Of a stretch of 15,200 nt of DNA, positions 1 to 9,300 are shown one piece after another (the stretch's first letter is position 1; each line of letters starts with the position of its first letter). Under the pieces are notes generated by a model. The model was given only the letters and a program-made list of their open reading frames with translations, made no database searches and had not been told where the DNA came from. Made by a program: the position numbers and the translations under genes. Source of the stretch: Bacteroidota bacterium (lineage in GTDB: Bacteria; Pseudomonadota; Alphaproteobacteria; Puniceispirillales; Puniceispirillaceae). The DNA lies in NCBI GenBank assembly GCA_009936825.1, contig JAACDV010000222.1, positions 1 through 15,200 of the forward strand, written 5' to 3'.

Positions 1-10
1 CGGGGCCAGA

Positions 11-547
11 TTATCTCGGGGCTAGAACCATTATCATTTGGCGGCCTTCCATTTTTGGCATTGCCTCAACTTTGGCCAATTCTTCGGTTTCGACGCGGAC
101 CCTTGACAGGACCTTTGCTCCCAGTTCCTGGTGCGCCATCTCGCGCCCGCGAAAGCGCAGCGTCACCTTGACCTTGTCACCACCGGTCAGAAACTTCACC
201 ATATTGCGCATTTTTACCTGGTAATCATGCTCGTCGATATTGGGACGGAACTTGATTTCCTTGACCTCGATGGTCTTTTGCTTTTTGCGCGCCTCATTGG
301 CACGCTTTTGCGCTTCATATTTGAATTTGCCGTAATCAAGAATCTTGCAGACAGGCGGATCAGCATTCGGCTGCACCTCAACAAGATCGAGGCCGAAATC
401 TTCGGCTTTCTCTATAGCGGTTCTTGTTTCAAGAACGCCCAGCTGGTTACCCTCTGGGTCGATGCACCGTACTTGCGGCGCGCGAATTGCGCCGTTGATA
501 CGCGGGCCGTCCAGCACGGGCGGCACGTTACTATGGGGACGAGCTAT
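11..547 (-). CDS. infC: Translation initiation factor IF-3, with a probable AUA start codon
   Basis: IF-3 binds the 30S subunit, keeps it from joining 50S too early, and checks start codon and initiator tRNA. The 178-residue product (E. coli IF-3 is 180) has the N-terminal domain (about 15-85), the IF-3 signature [11 protein letters not shown] (about 68-78), a charged linker rich in Lys, Arg and Glu, and a C-terminal RNA-binding domain with [16 protein letters not shown]. The start at 547 is an ATA codon. It directly follows an in-frame TAG, lies 7 nt after a strong AGGAG, and restores the family-like N-terminus ARPHSN before [11 protein letters not shown]. The first conventional start, GTG at 526, has no ribosome-binding site and would remove seven residues. 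E. coli infC also uses a non-AUG codon (AUU) as part of IF-3 autoregulation, so similar autoregulation is inferred here. The gene follows thrS by 126 nt on the same strand; rpmI and rplT, the usual next genes, would lie outside the window. Confidence 0.95.
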   Translation of the reverse strand: MARPHSNVPPVLDGPRINGAIRAPQVRCIDPEGNQLGVLETRTAIEKAEDFGLDLVEVQPNADPPVCKILDYGKFKYEAQKRANEARKKQKTIEVKEIKFRPNIDEHDYQVKMRNMVKFLTGGDKVKVTLRFRGREMAHQELGAKVLSRVRVETEELAKVEAMPKMEGRQMIMVLAPR

Positions 548-551
548 CTAA

Positions 552-559
552 CTTCTCCT
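552..559 (-). promoter_or_regulatory. Shine-Dalgarno site that fixes the infC start
   Basis: On the minus strand the sequence reads AGGAGAAG, then TTAG, then the ATA codon at 547-545. AGGAG ends 7 nt before ATA, an optimal spacing. The alternative GTG at 526 is preceded by no purine-rich stretch. This is the main evidence for the AUA start. Confidence 0.75.
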
Positions 560-673
560 GTCATAATCTGAACCAAAATTGGCTGCCAGATAGGGCCGGG
601 GAGCCCCTCAATAGGAACCCTCGATGCATGGTGTATCAAAAAGCACTCGATTTGCCTAGTCACTATGCGCCTA

Positions 674-2620
674 TCATGAATTTAGCTTGGAAGAGGCGGA
701 CCGCGCCAAATCCGGCGGCAGGCTTTCGCCGCGAAGCATCGAAAGCGCCTCCTTCATATCAATGACCTGCTGATCATTCGATCCAAGGCGGCGGAGGGCT
801 ACCGTTTCGGCCTCTTCCTCACGCCCGCCAACGGCGAGAATAAAAGGCGTTTTCATCACGCTATGTGCGCGTACCTTATAGCTGATTTTCTCGTTGCGAA
901 GATCGGTTTCAACCCGCAAACCAAGAGCTGCCGCTTCATCAGCCACCTTTTGAGCATAGTCGTTAGCGCTGTCGGTGATTGACGTTACGACAACCTGAAC
1001 AGGTGCCAGCCATGACGGCATTCTGCCTGCAAACTGTTCAATCACAATGCCAATCCAGCGTTCCATCGAGCCTAGAATCGCGCGATGCAGCATTACAGGG
1101 CGACGACGGCTTCCATCTTCGGCCACATATTCTGCGTCCAGACGTTCGGGAAGGACGAAATCAACTTGCAGCGTTCCACATTGCCAATCACGGCCAATCG
1201 CATCCCGCAGCACAAATTCCAGCTTTGGGCCATAAAAAGCCCCTTCGCCTGGGTTCAAAGTGGTCTCCAAATCTGCTGCGCGGGTGGCGTCAGTCAACGC
1301 CGCTTCGGCCCGATCCCATACATCATCCTCACCTGCGCGGATTTCTGGCCGGTCAGAGAATTTGACCCGCACTTCTTCAAATCCAAAATCTGCATAAATC
1401 GACTGCAGCAATTCACAAAAGCGAACTGACTCCGCGGTAATTTGGTCCTCGGTGCAAAAGATATGCGCATCATCCTGGGTAAAGGCGCGAACCCGCATAA
1501 TGCCATGCAGCGCGCCCGAAGGCTCATTCCGGTGACACGCGCCAAACTCGGCCATTCGCATCGGCAAATCGCGGTAAGATTTAATGCCCTGTCTGAAAAT
1601 TTGTACATGGCAGGGACAGTTCATTGGTTTTAGCGCCAGCGTCCGGTCATCCTCGGATTGCGCGGTAAACATATTTTCTCTGAATTTATCCCAATGCCCT
1701 GATGCTTCCCACAGCGCACGGTCAACGAGCTGCGGGGTTTTCACCTCATTATATCCACCTGCATCAAGGCGGCGGCGCACATAATTTTCGATCTCGCGAT
1801 ACATCACCCAACCCTTTGGGTGCCAAAAAACCGAGCCAACTGCTTCCTCTTGCATATGAAAAAGATTCAACTGTTTACCCAGCTTGCGGTGGTCACGCTT
1901 TTCCGCCTCTTCCAGCATATGAAGATACGCTTTGAGCTCTTTTTCAGTGCGCCACGCGGTACCATAAATACGCTGCAACATCGGCCGGTTTGAATCACCG
2001 CGCCAATAAGCACCCGCAACCGACATCAACTTAAAAGCATGTCCAAGCCGTCCTGTTGATGGCAAATGCGGCCCGCGGCACAGATCAATAAAATCACCCT
2101 GACGATAGAACGTCACGGTCTCATTGACCGGAATTGCCTCAACAAGCTCAACCTTAAATGGCTCATTATTCTTGGTATAGAACGCCGCCGCCTCATCTCG
2201 GCTCCAGACTTCGCGGGTGATTGCTTCATCCCGGTCTACAATCTCGTGCATCCGTGCCTCAATGGCCTCAAGATTGCCTTCGGTAAATGGGGCCTCGCGG
2301 AAGAAATCGTAATAAAACCCATTTTCGATTGACGGACCGATGGTGACTTGAGTTTCTGGATACAGCTCCAACACTGCCTCAGCCATCACATGGGCAGCAT
2401 CATGACGCAGCAGCGCCAGCGACGCCTCATCCTTGGCAGTAACGAGTGCCAGCGAGGCATCATTATCCACAAGGCGGGTTAAATCCCACTCCACATCATC
2501 AACAATGGCAAGAAGCGCAGCTTTGGCCAGCCCCGGACCGATATCGGCGGCGATTTGCGCCGGAGTCACGGGTTGGTCATAGCCACGAGTTGACCCGTCT
2601 GGAAGCGTTACGATCGGCAT
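674..2620 (-). CDS. thrS: Threonine--tRNA ligase
   Basis: A class II aminoacyl-tRNA synthetase that charges tRNA-Thr with threonine using ATP. The 648 residues match the full-length bacterial form (E. coli 642). In order: N-terminal TGS domain (about 1-60); editing domain with the HxxxH pair H73/H77 and the CRGPH motif (C181, H185), which removes mis-attached serine; catalytic core from about 265, with motif 2 around [11 protein letters not shown] (359-369) and motif 3 around [15 protein letters not shown]; and a C-terminal anticodon-binding domain from about 535. The active-site zinc ligands are all present at C335, H386 and H512. The ATG at 2620 fits the family start ([10 protein letters not shown]); its ribosome-binding site is weak, with AGGGA about 12 nt upstream. 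It is followed by infC in the same direction, as in E. coli. No T-box or other recognisable leader regulator was seen. Confidence 0.98.
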   Translation of the reverse strand: MPIVTLPDGSTRGYDQPVTPAQIAADIGPGLAKAALLAIVDDVEWDLTRLVDNDASLALVTAKDEASLALLRHDAAHVMAEAVLELYPETQVTIGPSIENGFYYDFFREAPFTEGNLEAIEARMHEIVDRDEAITREVWSRDEAAAFYTKNNEPFKVELVEAIPVNETVTFYRQGDFIDLCRGPHLPSTGRLGHAFKLMSVAGAYWRGDSNRPMLQRIYGTAWRTEKELKAYLHMLEEAEKRDHRKLGKQLNLFHMQEEAVGSVFWHPKGWVMYREIENYVRRRLDAGGYNEVKTPQLVDRALWEASGHWDKFRENMFTAQSEDDRTLALKPMNCPCHVQIFRQGIKSYRDLPMRMAEFGACHRNEPSGALHGIMRVRAFTQDDAHIFCTEDQITAESVRFCELLQSIYADFGFEEVRVKFSDRPEIRAGEDDVWDRAEAALTDATRAADLETTLNPGEGAFYGPKLEFVLRDAIGRDWQCGTLQVDFVLPERLDAEYVAEDGSRRRPVMLHRAILGSMERWIGIVIEQFAGRMPSWLAPVQVVVTSITDSANDYAQKVADEAAALGLRVETDLRNEKISYKVRAHSVMKTPFILAVGGREEEAETVALRRLGSNDQQVIDMKEALSMLRGESLPPDLARSASSKLNS

Positions 2621-2647
2621 AGCTGGTTTTGGTCCCTGGGTTCACGA

Positions 2648-2676
2648 AAATTAAAAAAACCTGTGAGAGTTATCAA
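2648..2676 (-). promoter_or_regulatory. Candidate sigma-70-type promoter for thrS-infC
   Basis: On the minus strand TTGATA (2676-2671, five of six matches to the -35 consensus) is followed after 17 nt by TAATTT (2653-2648). A better -10 hexamer, TTTAAT (2655-2650), has a 15-nt spacer. It lies 28 nt upstream of thrS, in an AT-rich stretch between the glycosyltransferase stop and the thrS start. It is a consensus match only. Confidence 0.35.
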
Positions 2677-2705
2677 AAACGATAGCCCCACCGCGCAACC
2701 TAGCT

Positions 2706-2732
2706 TCTGGCTTGAATAAACTCAAGACCAGA
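2706..2732 (-). terminator. Hairpin between the glycosyltransferase gene and thrS
   Basis: An inverted repeat with arms TCTGG-CTTGA and TCAAG-CCAGA forms a 10-bp stem with one bulged base and a 6-nt loop. It begins about 45 nt past the glycosyltransferase stop. No U-rich tail follows on the minus strand, so it is at best an atypical terminator; it could equally be an RNA-stabilising or regulatory hairpin. Confidence 0.35.
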
Positions 2733-2777
2733 GCGCCAGATATAAGAAAACCTGAGCCAGATAATGCGGGATATTTC

Positions 2778-3980
2778 TTAATTTCCGGCGGAATGCAAGG
2801 CCTTCAGGAGCCGCTTATAAATCCGGATGGTAGCATCACACATCAGCGTTGTTGAAAAGCTCGCTTCAATATGCGCTCTGGTTTCTGCTGCCATGGCACT
2901 GCGCTTGGATTGCGAATAGCTTAACGCTTCGGACAGGCATGCAGCCAGACTATCAACATCAACCGGTTTGGCAAGCCAGCCAGTTTCTCCATGGATAATC
3001 GATTCCGCGGCTCCACCATGATCAAAAGCCACAACAAGGCGGCCCATCGCTTGGGCTTCCAAGGCGACGCGGCCAAAGGGTTCGGGGGTTACCGACGGCA
3101 TCGCCACAATATCGGCCGCCATCAAAGCAGCAGGCATATCGTCAATCGACGGCGTTAAACGAAAGCGGCCTTCAAGGCCAAGCCTTACACCGATCTCGGT
3201 CAGGTTTTCTACAAAGGGCCGCCGTCCGTCAGCGGCCCCAAGAAGGACGCAATTAAAGGGTTGATCAGAAATTTTTGCTAACGCCTGCAACAAGATAACA
3301 TGGCCTTTCCAAGCGGTCGGGCGCGCCGGTAGCATAATCACCGGCTGATCTTCAGGAAGCGCGATGGAATCAATGAAGCGGACGATACGGGCTTGCGGGA
3401 CGGCGCCAGCGTCAAACAATTGAACATCAACGCCGCGTTGCACCACACTTAACCGGTTCTCCTGCTTCCCAAACTGACGCTCGATCTGCGCTTTGACATA
3501 TTTTGAAATCGCAATAACGTGATCCGCGGCAAGCATTTTACCGTTGAAAATCCGCTTTATAAAATTGGTGTTCTGAAACCGTCCGTGAACAGTGCTAACC
3601 GTGGAAATGCCCAGCGATTTAGCCGCCGCCAGCGCAATCCATGCCGGAACCCGCGATCTTACATGAACAATATCAGCGCCTTCATTTTCCAGAATTCGTC
3701 GCACCTGACGCCGCGTTGCGCCCCAACTGAGCGGGTTTTTCCGGTTAACGGCAAGGATATGATGCTGGGCACCAATTCGGTCGAGATGACGAACCAAGGG
3801 ACCACCGCTGGAAATCACCACCGCGCGCCCGCCTGCATCAATGATGGCCTTGGCCATTTCGATAGTTCCGCGTTCGACGCCGCCACGAATAAGGGCTGGC
3901 AAAACCTGCACAATAACGGGCCCAACGCCGTTCTTGCTGTGCTTCTTGACGAATTGAATTTTCCGCGCATTAGTAGTCAT
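2778..3980 (-). CDS. Glycosyltransferase, GT4 family (GT-B fold)
   Basis: A predicted cytoplasmic or membrane-associated glycosyltransferase that moves sugar from a nucleotide-sugar donor to an unknown acceptor, plausibly a lipopolysaccharide or exopolysaccharide intermediate. The 400 residues form two Rossmann-like domains. The N-terminal, acceptor-side domain (about 20-200) has the glycine-rich loop GGVERG (33-38). The C-terminal, donor-side domain (about 210-390) has the donor-phosphate contacts R220 and K225 and the GT4 EX7E motif EPFGRVALE (E300/E308), then HGGAAESI and GETGWL. No signal peptide or membrane segment is evident. The ATG at 3980 has AAGGA upstream, spaced rather long at about 11-12 nt. 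It is divergent from the hydrolase at 4101 and upstream of thrS, with no dedicated polysaccharide cluster nearby, so neither acceptor nor sugar can be named. Confidence 0.9.
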   Translation of the reverse strand: MTTNARKIQFVKKHSKNGVGPVIVQVLPALIRGGVERGTIEMAKAIIDAGGRAVVISSGGPLVRHLDRIGAQHHILAVNRKNPLSWGATRRQVRRILENEGADIVHVRSRVPAWIALAAAKSLGISTVSTVHGRFQNTNFIKRIFNGKMLAADHVIAISKYVKAQIERQFGKQENRLSVVQRGVDVQLFDAGAVPQARIVRFIDSIALPEDQPVIMLPARPTAWKGHVILLQALAKISDQPFNCVLLGAADGRRPFVENLTEIGVRLGLEGRFRLTPSIDDMPAALMAADIVAMPSVTPEPFGRVALEAQAMGRLVVAFDHGGAAESIIHGETGWLAKPVDVDSLAACLSEALSYSQSKRSAMAAETRAHIEASFSTTLMCDATIRIYKRLLKALHSAGN

Positions 3981-4022
3981 GGAAAGTCGACATCCTTGTG
4001 AAGATCAATCAAAGAAAAGATT

Positions 4023-4054
4023 AATCAAATGATTGGACTGGAGAGATACTCCGG
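4023..4054. promoter_or_regulatory. Inverted repeats in the divergent promoter region
   Basis: The 120-bp spacer between the divergent glycosyltransferase and hydrolase genes holds a 12-bp palindrome, AATCA-AA-TGATT (4023-4034). Just after it is CTGGAG-AGATA-CTCCGG (4038-4054), with a GGAG/CTCC stem core. Either could be an operator for the gene pair. A weak plus-strand promoter-like pair, TTGTCA (4057-4062) and TAACAG (4080-4085) with a 17-bp spacer, follows. No regulator gene is adjacent. Confidence 0.25.
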
Positions 4055-4100
4055 CATTGTCACAAAAAGCATAACAAATTAACAGCTTCGGAAATCCGTA

Positions 4101-4871
4101 ATGGCTAATCTCCATTTTTTAAGCATAGACCAATCATCGCATATCGCCTACCGGAGATTGACCGGAAAAACCCCCGGAGTGGTTTTTCTATGCGGTCATG
4201 GCTCGGATATGGATGGCAGCAAAGCGCTGGAAATTGAGGTCTGGGCAAGGAATAACGGACGCAGTTTTCTACGTTTTGATTATCAGGGGCATGGCCAATC
4301 CAGCGGTAATTTTCTGGATGGCAACATTTCCAGTTGGACGAATGACTGTCTTACCGTTCTGGATCAACTGACCGATGGCCCGCAAATTCTTGTCGGATCT
4401 TCGCTTGGGGGATGGTTAATGCTGAATGTAGCGCTGGCCCGCCCTGAGCGGATTTGCGCGCTGGTTGGCATTGCCGCCGCCCCAGATTTCACCGAAGATC
4501 TGCTATGGACCGAATTTGACGCAGCCCAGCGCCGTGCCATTGAGGCGGACGGAAAAATCGCTCTTCCCAATCCCTATTCTGACGAGCCTGTGGTCTATCC
4601 GTGGCATCTGATTACTGACGGGCGGCAAAATTTACGGCTCACCGGTGCGTTAGAAATTAACATACCAGTTCGCCTGCTACACGGCATGGCAGACCATGAG
4701 GTGCCATGGCAGACAGCCACTAGGATCGCCGAATGTCTGACCAGCAGTGATGTCGAGATAATGTTGATAAAAGACGCAGGCCATAGATTTTCCGAGCCGG
4801 GCCAACTGGCCTTGCTGACCGACACGCTTGATGCGCTGATAACCAAATTAACACTGGCAGGCGAGTCCTGA
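4101..4871 (+). CDS. Alpha/beta hydrolase resembling ABHD10 (acyl-protein thioesterase / esterase)
   Basis: A serine hydrolase of the alpha/beta fold, 256 residues. The nucleophile elbow is GSSLGG (99-104), with S101 as nucleophile; the likely acid is D198 in LLHGMADHEVPW and the base H228 in KDAGHR. The oxyanion-side strand is VVFLCGHGSDMDG (28-39), followed by LRFDYQGHGQSSG. From memory, the blocks FDYxGxGxSxGN, GPQILVGSSLGGWLML and RLLHGMxDxxVPWQ closely match human ABHD10, a mitochondrial thioesterase reported to depalmitoylate proteins and to hydrolyse acyl-glucuronides. Acyl-thioesterase or carboxylesterase activity is therefore inferred; the bacterial substrate is unknown. There is no signal peptide, so it is probably cytosolic. 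It stands alone on the plus strand and is convergent with fzlA, 20 bp apart. No strong Shine-Dalgarno precedes the ATG. Confidence 0.9.
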   Translation: MANLHFLSIDQSSHIAYRRLTGKTPGVVFLCGHGSDMDGSKALEIEVWARNNGRSFLRFDYQGHGQSSGNFLDGNISSWTNDCLTVLDQLTDGPQILVGSSLGGWLMLNVALARPERICALVGIAAAPDFTEDLLWTEFDAAQRRAIEADGKIALPNPYSDEPVVYPWHLITDGRQNLRLTGALEINIPVRLLHGMADHEVPWQTATRIAECLTSSDVEIMLIKDAGHRFSEPGQLALLTDTLDALITKLTLAGES

Positions 4872-4887
4872 TGATTCTAAAATCAGG
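4867..4887. terminator. Possible hairpin between the convergent hydrolase and fzlA genes
   Basis: The 20-bp gap between the two stops, with the hydrolase stop itself, holds CCTGAT (4867-4872) paired with ATCAGG (4882-4887). An alternative inner stem is TGATT-CTAA-AATCA (4872-4885). Its position between convergent genes suits a bidirectional terminator, but there is no U-tract in either direction. Confidence 0.3.
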
Positions 4888-4891
4888 CGCC

Positions 4892-5563
4892 CTAAAAATC
4901 CAGATTGGCATAATGCGGCGCTGCATTCATTCCGACAACACCGTCGGTCAACAGGTCCCGAAAAGCGGGGCGCGACTTTATCTTGGCGTACCATTCTTTT
5001 GCTTCGGGATGGCGTGACCAGTCGATATCCCCGAAATAATCGGTGACTGACAGATGGGCGGCGGCGGCCAGATCAGCCAGCGATATCGCCTTTCCCGCTA
5101 GCCAGTTTCCCTGCTCGGCAAGCCAGTCAATATAATCAAGATGGATATGCAGGTTGGTCAGGGCCGCACGCATCACCTTTGATGATGGATTGCCGGCATT
5201 GGCAACGCGTTTAACGAACCTTTCATTCAACAAAGGCGCGCCGACTTCGCGAACAAATTTAACCTCAAACCATTCGGTCAACCTGCGAATTTCGGCGCGT
5301 TCGGCAGCGCTACCCCACATCAGGCTACCATCCTTATCTTCAGTTTCTTCAATGAACTCTGAAATCACCATCGCCCCGACCAGAATCACCCCATCTTCGG
5401 TGACCATGACCGGCACATCACCCGACGGACTTAGGCTCAAAAAATCTTCATGTCTCTCCCATGGCGATTCCAGTTTTGGCAAGAACATCAGCTTTCTCTC
5501 GGCAAGCATTAGCCGGACAGTTCGTGATGATCCATATAGGGGATGATGATGCAAAATACGCAT
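4892..5563 (-). CDS. fzlA: FzlA-like GST-fold cell-division protein
   Basis: A glutathione S-transferase-fold protein of 223 residues. It starts MRILHHHPLYGSSRTVRL (thioredoxin-like domain to about 75, with the cis-proline at P51 in GDVPVM), continues into a helical C-terminal domain containing NWLAGKAISLADLAAAAHLS (153-172), and ends PHYANLDF. The start, the PWERHEDFLSLSPSGDVPV block and the conserved C-terminal tail match FzlA from alphaproteobacteria as I recall it. In Caulobacter, FzlA binds and bundles FtsZ filaments and is required for constriction; it is not known as a catalytic GST. A generic GST is the fallback reading. The ATG at 5563 fits the family N-terminus but has a poor ribosome-binding site. 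It is convergent with the hydrolase. The 5' region contains a 17-bp tandem repeat that may carry its promoter. Confidence 0.85.
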   Translation of the reverse strand: MRILHHHPLYGSSRTVRLMLAERKLMFLPKLESPWERHEDFLSLSPSGDVPVMVTEDGVILVGAMVISEFIEETEDKDGSLMWGSAAERAEIRRLTEWFEVKFVREVGAPLLNERFVKRVANAGNPSSKVMRAALTNLHIHLDYIDWLAEQGNWLAGKAISLADLAAAAHLSVTDYFGDIDWSRHPEAKEWYAKIKSRPAFRDLLTDGVVGMNAAPHYANLDF

Positions 5564-5624
5564 GAATGTGGCACCAATCAGGCAGGTTAGAGGGCCTTAA
5601 AACGAAAACAAGACAATACCATAG

Positions 5625-5709
5625 TCCTTTATGGAACATGGCCCTTTATGGAACATGGCCCTTTATGGAACATAGCCCTGTAGGGAACATAGCCTGTATG
5701 GGAAATCAG
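5625..5709. repeat. 17-bp tandem repeat, about five units
   Basis: Contiguous units start at 5625, 5642, 5659, 5676 and 5693. The consensus is CCCTTTATGGAACATGG. The first three are nearly identical, the fourth has several substitutions, and the fifth is degenerate. There are no spacers between units. The array lies between the GNAT stop (5741) and the fzlA start (5563). Decay toward one end suggests growth by strand slippage. Confidence 0.9.
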
Positions 5710-5714
5710 GCGAA

Positions 5715-5737
5715 AGTCTAATACTTTATATAAGACT
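5715..5737 (-). terminator. Hairpin just after the GNAT gene
   Basis: On the minus strand, arms AGTCT-T-ATA and TAT-T-AGACT pair over 9 positions with one T-T mismatch around a 5-nt loop, starting 4 nt past the stop codon. Only TTTCG follows, not a real U-tract, so terminator function is uncertain. Confidence 0.35.
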
Positions 5738-5740
5738 ACA

Positions 5741-6247
5741 CTAAAGTTTCGCCTCTGTCATTTCGCGCACTGGCAAAGGGCCTTTTGGCAGCGCTGCCAG
5801 CGCACCGTCTTTCAACTCAAAAAACTGTAAGCGTTCGGGCTCAATAAAGCCGGGCCAGTCTAGCTGGTAGGACGCGGCAGGGATAAATCCGAATTTGGGA
5901 TAATAATCAGCTTCACCCGATACCAGAACCAACGGCCACGGGCCTTCGCGAGCCAGCGTCAGCGCCTTGGAGATCAGCGCTTTACCAAATCCTTTGCCGC
6001 GCAATTTCTGGCTTATCGCTAGGGGGCCCAACAGCAAGATCGTCTGGGTGCCAAGCCGAACCTCCCAGAATCGCAACGATCCAACTATCTCATCACTCTC
6101 GCGAAGGATGAAACACAACGCATCAACGGGCTTTCCCGGACGCAGGTTCCACACGGTACGCGCGTGACGGTTTTGACCAAAAACATCGGCCATCAACGCT
6201 TCAATTGCGTTCAGATCATCATCTGTCTGGAGAAAAATTTCTGCCAT
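5741..6247 (-). CDS. GNAT-family N-acetyltransferase (YhbS-like)
   Basis: A 168-residue acetyl-CoA-dependent acyltransferase with one GNAT domain. Strand beta-4 and motif A are visible as LLLGPLAISQKLRGKGFGKAL (71-91), where RGKGFG is the acetyl-CoA pyrophosphate-binding loop. The later block GEADYYPKFGFIPA (111-124) is the motif seen in YhbS-type members. The acceptor cannot be deduced from sequence. The ATG at 6247 has AGAGG 7 nt upstream, supporting this start. It lies 74 nt downstream of gltB on the same strand and could be read through from it, though no functional link to glutamate synthesis is apparent. No signal peptide or membrane segment is seen. Confidence 0.9.
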   Translation of the reverse strand: MAEIFLQTDDDLNAIEALMADVFGQNRHARTVWNLRPGKPVDALCFILRESDEIVGSLRFWEVRLGTQTILLLGPLAISQKLRGKGFGKALISKALTLAREGPWPLVLVSGEADYYPKFGFIPAASYQLDWPGFIEPERLQFFELKDGALAALPKGPLPVREMTEAKL

Positions 6248-6321
6248 AGCAGACCTCTAACAGAAACCTAGTCTTTTCGACAACATCAGATTTGCCCGTC
6301 ATTCACCAAATATCCGGATGA

Positions 6322-9300
6322 TCAGGCTGATTGCGTATCACCGATGGCGGTTTGGCTGTCAGATAATGGATGATCAAGCCGCGGTATGATTTCGGTGGGG
6401 ACAATCTGCCAGAACTTACCGACCTCGGCATTCCATTCATTCAGCAAACGCAGCGCCAGCGCAGACTCAGTTGCCTTGGCATACGCCTCAATCAAGGTCC
6501 GAAGCTCAGCCTCCCAATGGGATGAATCGATACGCTCAATCTCAAGGCTTGCCGGATTTACCCGTTCAAGAAAGGTGCCATCCGGATCATAGATATAAGC
6601 CATGCCGCCGGTCATTCCCGCACCAAAATTATCGCCAACCTCACCAAGAATGACGACATTTCCGCCGGTCATATATTCACAAGCATTCGTTCCCGCACCT
6701 TCGACAATCGCTGTGGCCCCGGAATTTCGAACACAAAGCCGCTCGCCCGCCTGACCCACCGCATAAAGCGTTCCAGACGTCGCCCCATAAAGGACGGTAT
6801 TGCCGATGATCGTGTTTTCATGCGCAACAAAGCTGGCTGCGTCCGACGGCCTTACAACAATCGTACCGCCCGACAGGCCTTTACCAACATAATCATTCGC
6901 ATCACCGATCACCTCAAGACGCAGCCCTTGCGTTGCAAAAGCACCAAGCGACTGACCCGCGGTTCCCCGAAGCCGGACCGTGATGTGATTTTCACGAAGT
7001 CCTGTCATACCGAATTTTCGAACAATATGTGATGATAACCGCGTGCCGATGGCGCGCTGCGTGTTTTCTATATTGTAAGAAAGCTGAGCTTTTGATCCGA
7101 ATTGCAGTGCCGTACTGGCGTCTCTTACAATCAACGCATCCAGTGTATCGGGAACTTCGGTGCGGGCACTGTCACGCGGGCTGCCGGTAACATCGGAGTT
7201 CCGTTCTGCCTGCACCAGAATTGGGTTCAGATCGAGATCATCCAGCGCTGAATCGCCGCGGCTGACCTGTGTTAAAAGGTCAGTCCGGCCGATCACCTCT
7301 TCCAACGTGCTGAAACCAAGTGACGCCAAAATATCGCGAACCTCTTCGGCAAGATGGGTGAAAAGCTGCACCACTTTTTCCGGCGTGCCTTCGAATTTTT
7401 CGCGCAAATCTTCGCGCTGCGTACACACCCCAACCGGACAGGTGTTGGAATGACATTGGCGCACCATGATACATCCCATTGCGATCAGCGATGATGTGCC
7501 GATACCATATTCATCAGCCCCCAGCATCGCCGCCATAACAACGTCGCGTCCGGTCTTCAGGCCGCCATCGGTGCGCAGAACAACCTTGTCACGAAGCTCA
7601 TTCATCGACAAAACCTGATGCACCTCGGATAGCCCCATCTCCCACGGCATTCCGGCATATTTAATCGATGATTGCGGGCTGGCCCCCGTCCCGCCGCCAT
7701 GGCCAGATACTAAGATGGCATCGGCTTTTGCCTTGGCAACACCCGCGGCAATCGTACCAATTCCAGTTGAAGCAACCAGTTTGACGCAGACTTTGGCGTC
7801 GGGGTTGATCTGCTTTAGATCATAAATCAACTGCGCCAGATCTTCGATTGAATAGATGTCATGGTGCGGCGGCGGTGAGATCAGCGTCACCCCCGGCGTT
7901 GAATGTCGTAATCGGGCAATCAGGCTATCCACCTTGATTCCGGGCAGTTGGCCGCCCTCACCGGGCTTGGCGCCCTGTGCCACCTTAATTTCGATCTCGC
8001 TACAATTATTCAGATATTCGGCGGTCACGCCACACCGGCCCGATGCAATCTGTTTAATCGCGCTGGACGGGTTATCGCTATTTTCACGAAGCTTAAAACG
8101 TGCCGGATCCTCGCCGCCCTCGCCTGAATCTGATTTGGCGCCAATGCTGTTCATCGCAATAGACAGCGTTTCATGGGCTTCAGGGCTGAGCGCGCCTAGC
8201 GAAATTCCGGGTGAGACAAGACGCCGGCGGATGCGGGTGATCGATTCCACGTCCTCTATCTTAATCTTGTCACGACCTGTTTTGAATTCCATCAGGTCAC
8301 GCAGATTAATCGGGCCCTGATCATTCACCAAAGCTGAATATTTCTTCCAGCTATCATAGGAGCCAGTGTTGCAGGCGTGCTGCATGGCGTGGATCAACTG
8401 GCCATCAAAGGCATGCCGCTCGCCCGAACGGCGATAGCGGAAAAAGCCGCCAACGGGAAGGAACACTTCGGCTGCATTGAACGCGTCGCGGTGCATCTTT
8501 GATACGCGCGCGGCAATTCCCGTCAGGCCAAGGCCCGAAATGCGCGATGACATAGGCGGAAAATATTTGGCAACCATCGAGCGTGACAGACCAAGCGCCT
8601 CAAAATTATAGCCGCCACGGTATGACGCAATCACCGAAATTCCCATCTTAGCCATGATCTTCAACAGACCATCTTCAACTGCCTTACGGTAATTACCTAC
8701 CGCCTCGGGCAGGGTCAGCGACGGCAGCAGGCCGCGGTCATGCCGGTCGGCAATGGCTTCTTCGGCAACATAGGCATTGATGGTAGTCGCCCCGACACCA
8801 ATCAGAACGGCGAAATGATGAACATCCAGACATTCGCCCGTTGCCACATTGACCGATGCAAAGGTGCGAAGTTGCTGGCGGACAAGGTGCGAGTGAACGG
8901 CGCCGGTTGCCAGCACCATCGGAATAGGTGCGCGGGTTGATCCAGCTGCGCGGTCAGATAGCATCACATGCTCACATCCCGAACGCACGGCTTCCTCGGC
9001 TTCGGCCGAAATCCGGTCCAGTGCTGCAGTAAAATCATCAGCATTTTCAGGATCGAACGTACAGTCAATCAATGCCGCCTTTTCACCTAGATAGGCCGCC
9101 AGCGCGTCCCATTCGGGGACCGTGAGCACCGGCGAATTCAATACCAGATGATCGCATTGCTCAGGTGCTTCATCCAGAATATTACCAAGATTGCCAAGTC
9201 GTGTACGAAGCGTCATCACATGGCGTTCGCGAAGGCTGTCAATCGGCGGGTTCGTCACTTGTGAGAAATTCTGCCGGAAGAAATGATGCAGCCCGCGATA

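Noticed and set aside
131..571. 146-codon plus-strand frame
   Set aside because: It is fully antisense to infC and its ribosome-binding region; the protein has no recognisable fold and infC is certain.
595..610. GGGGAGCCCC hairpin between thrS and infC
   Set aside because: The loop would be two bases and no U-tract follows; thrS and infC are likely transcribed through.
2621..2777. T-box or tRNA-like leader controlling thrS
   Set aside because: No specifier loop, T-box sequence or antiterminator pair is visible, and such elements are not expected in this lineage.
5448..5639. 63-codon minus-strand frame overlapping the fzlA start
   Set aside because: It is in a different frame from fzlA, starts inside the tandem repeat and has no ribosome-binding site or family resemblance.
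7856..8320. 154-codon plus-strand frame
   Set aside because: It lies antisense inside gltB, whose protein is well conserved there; composition is that of a shadow frame.
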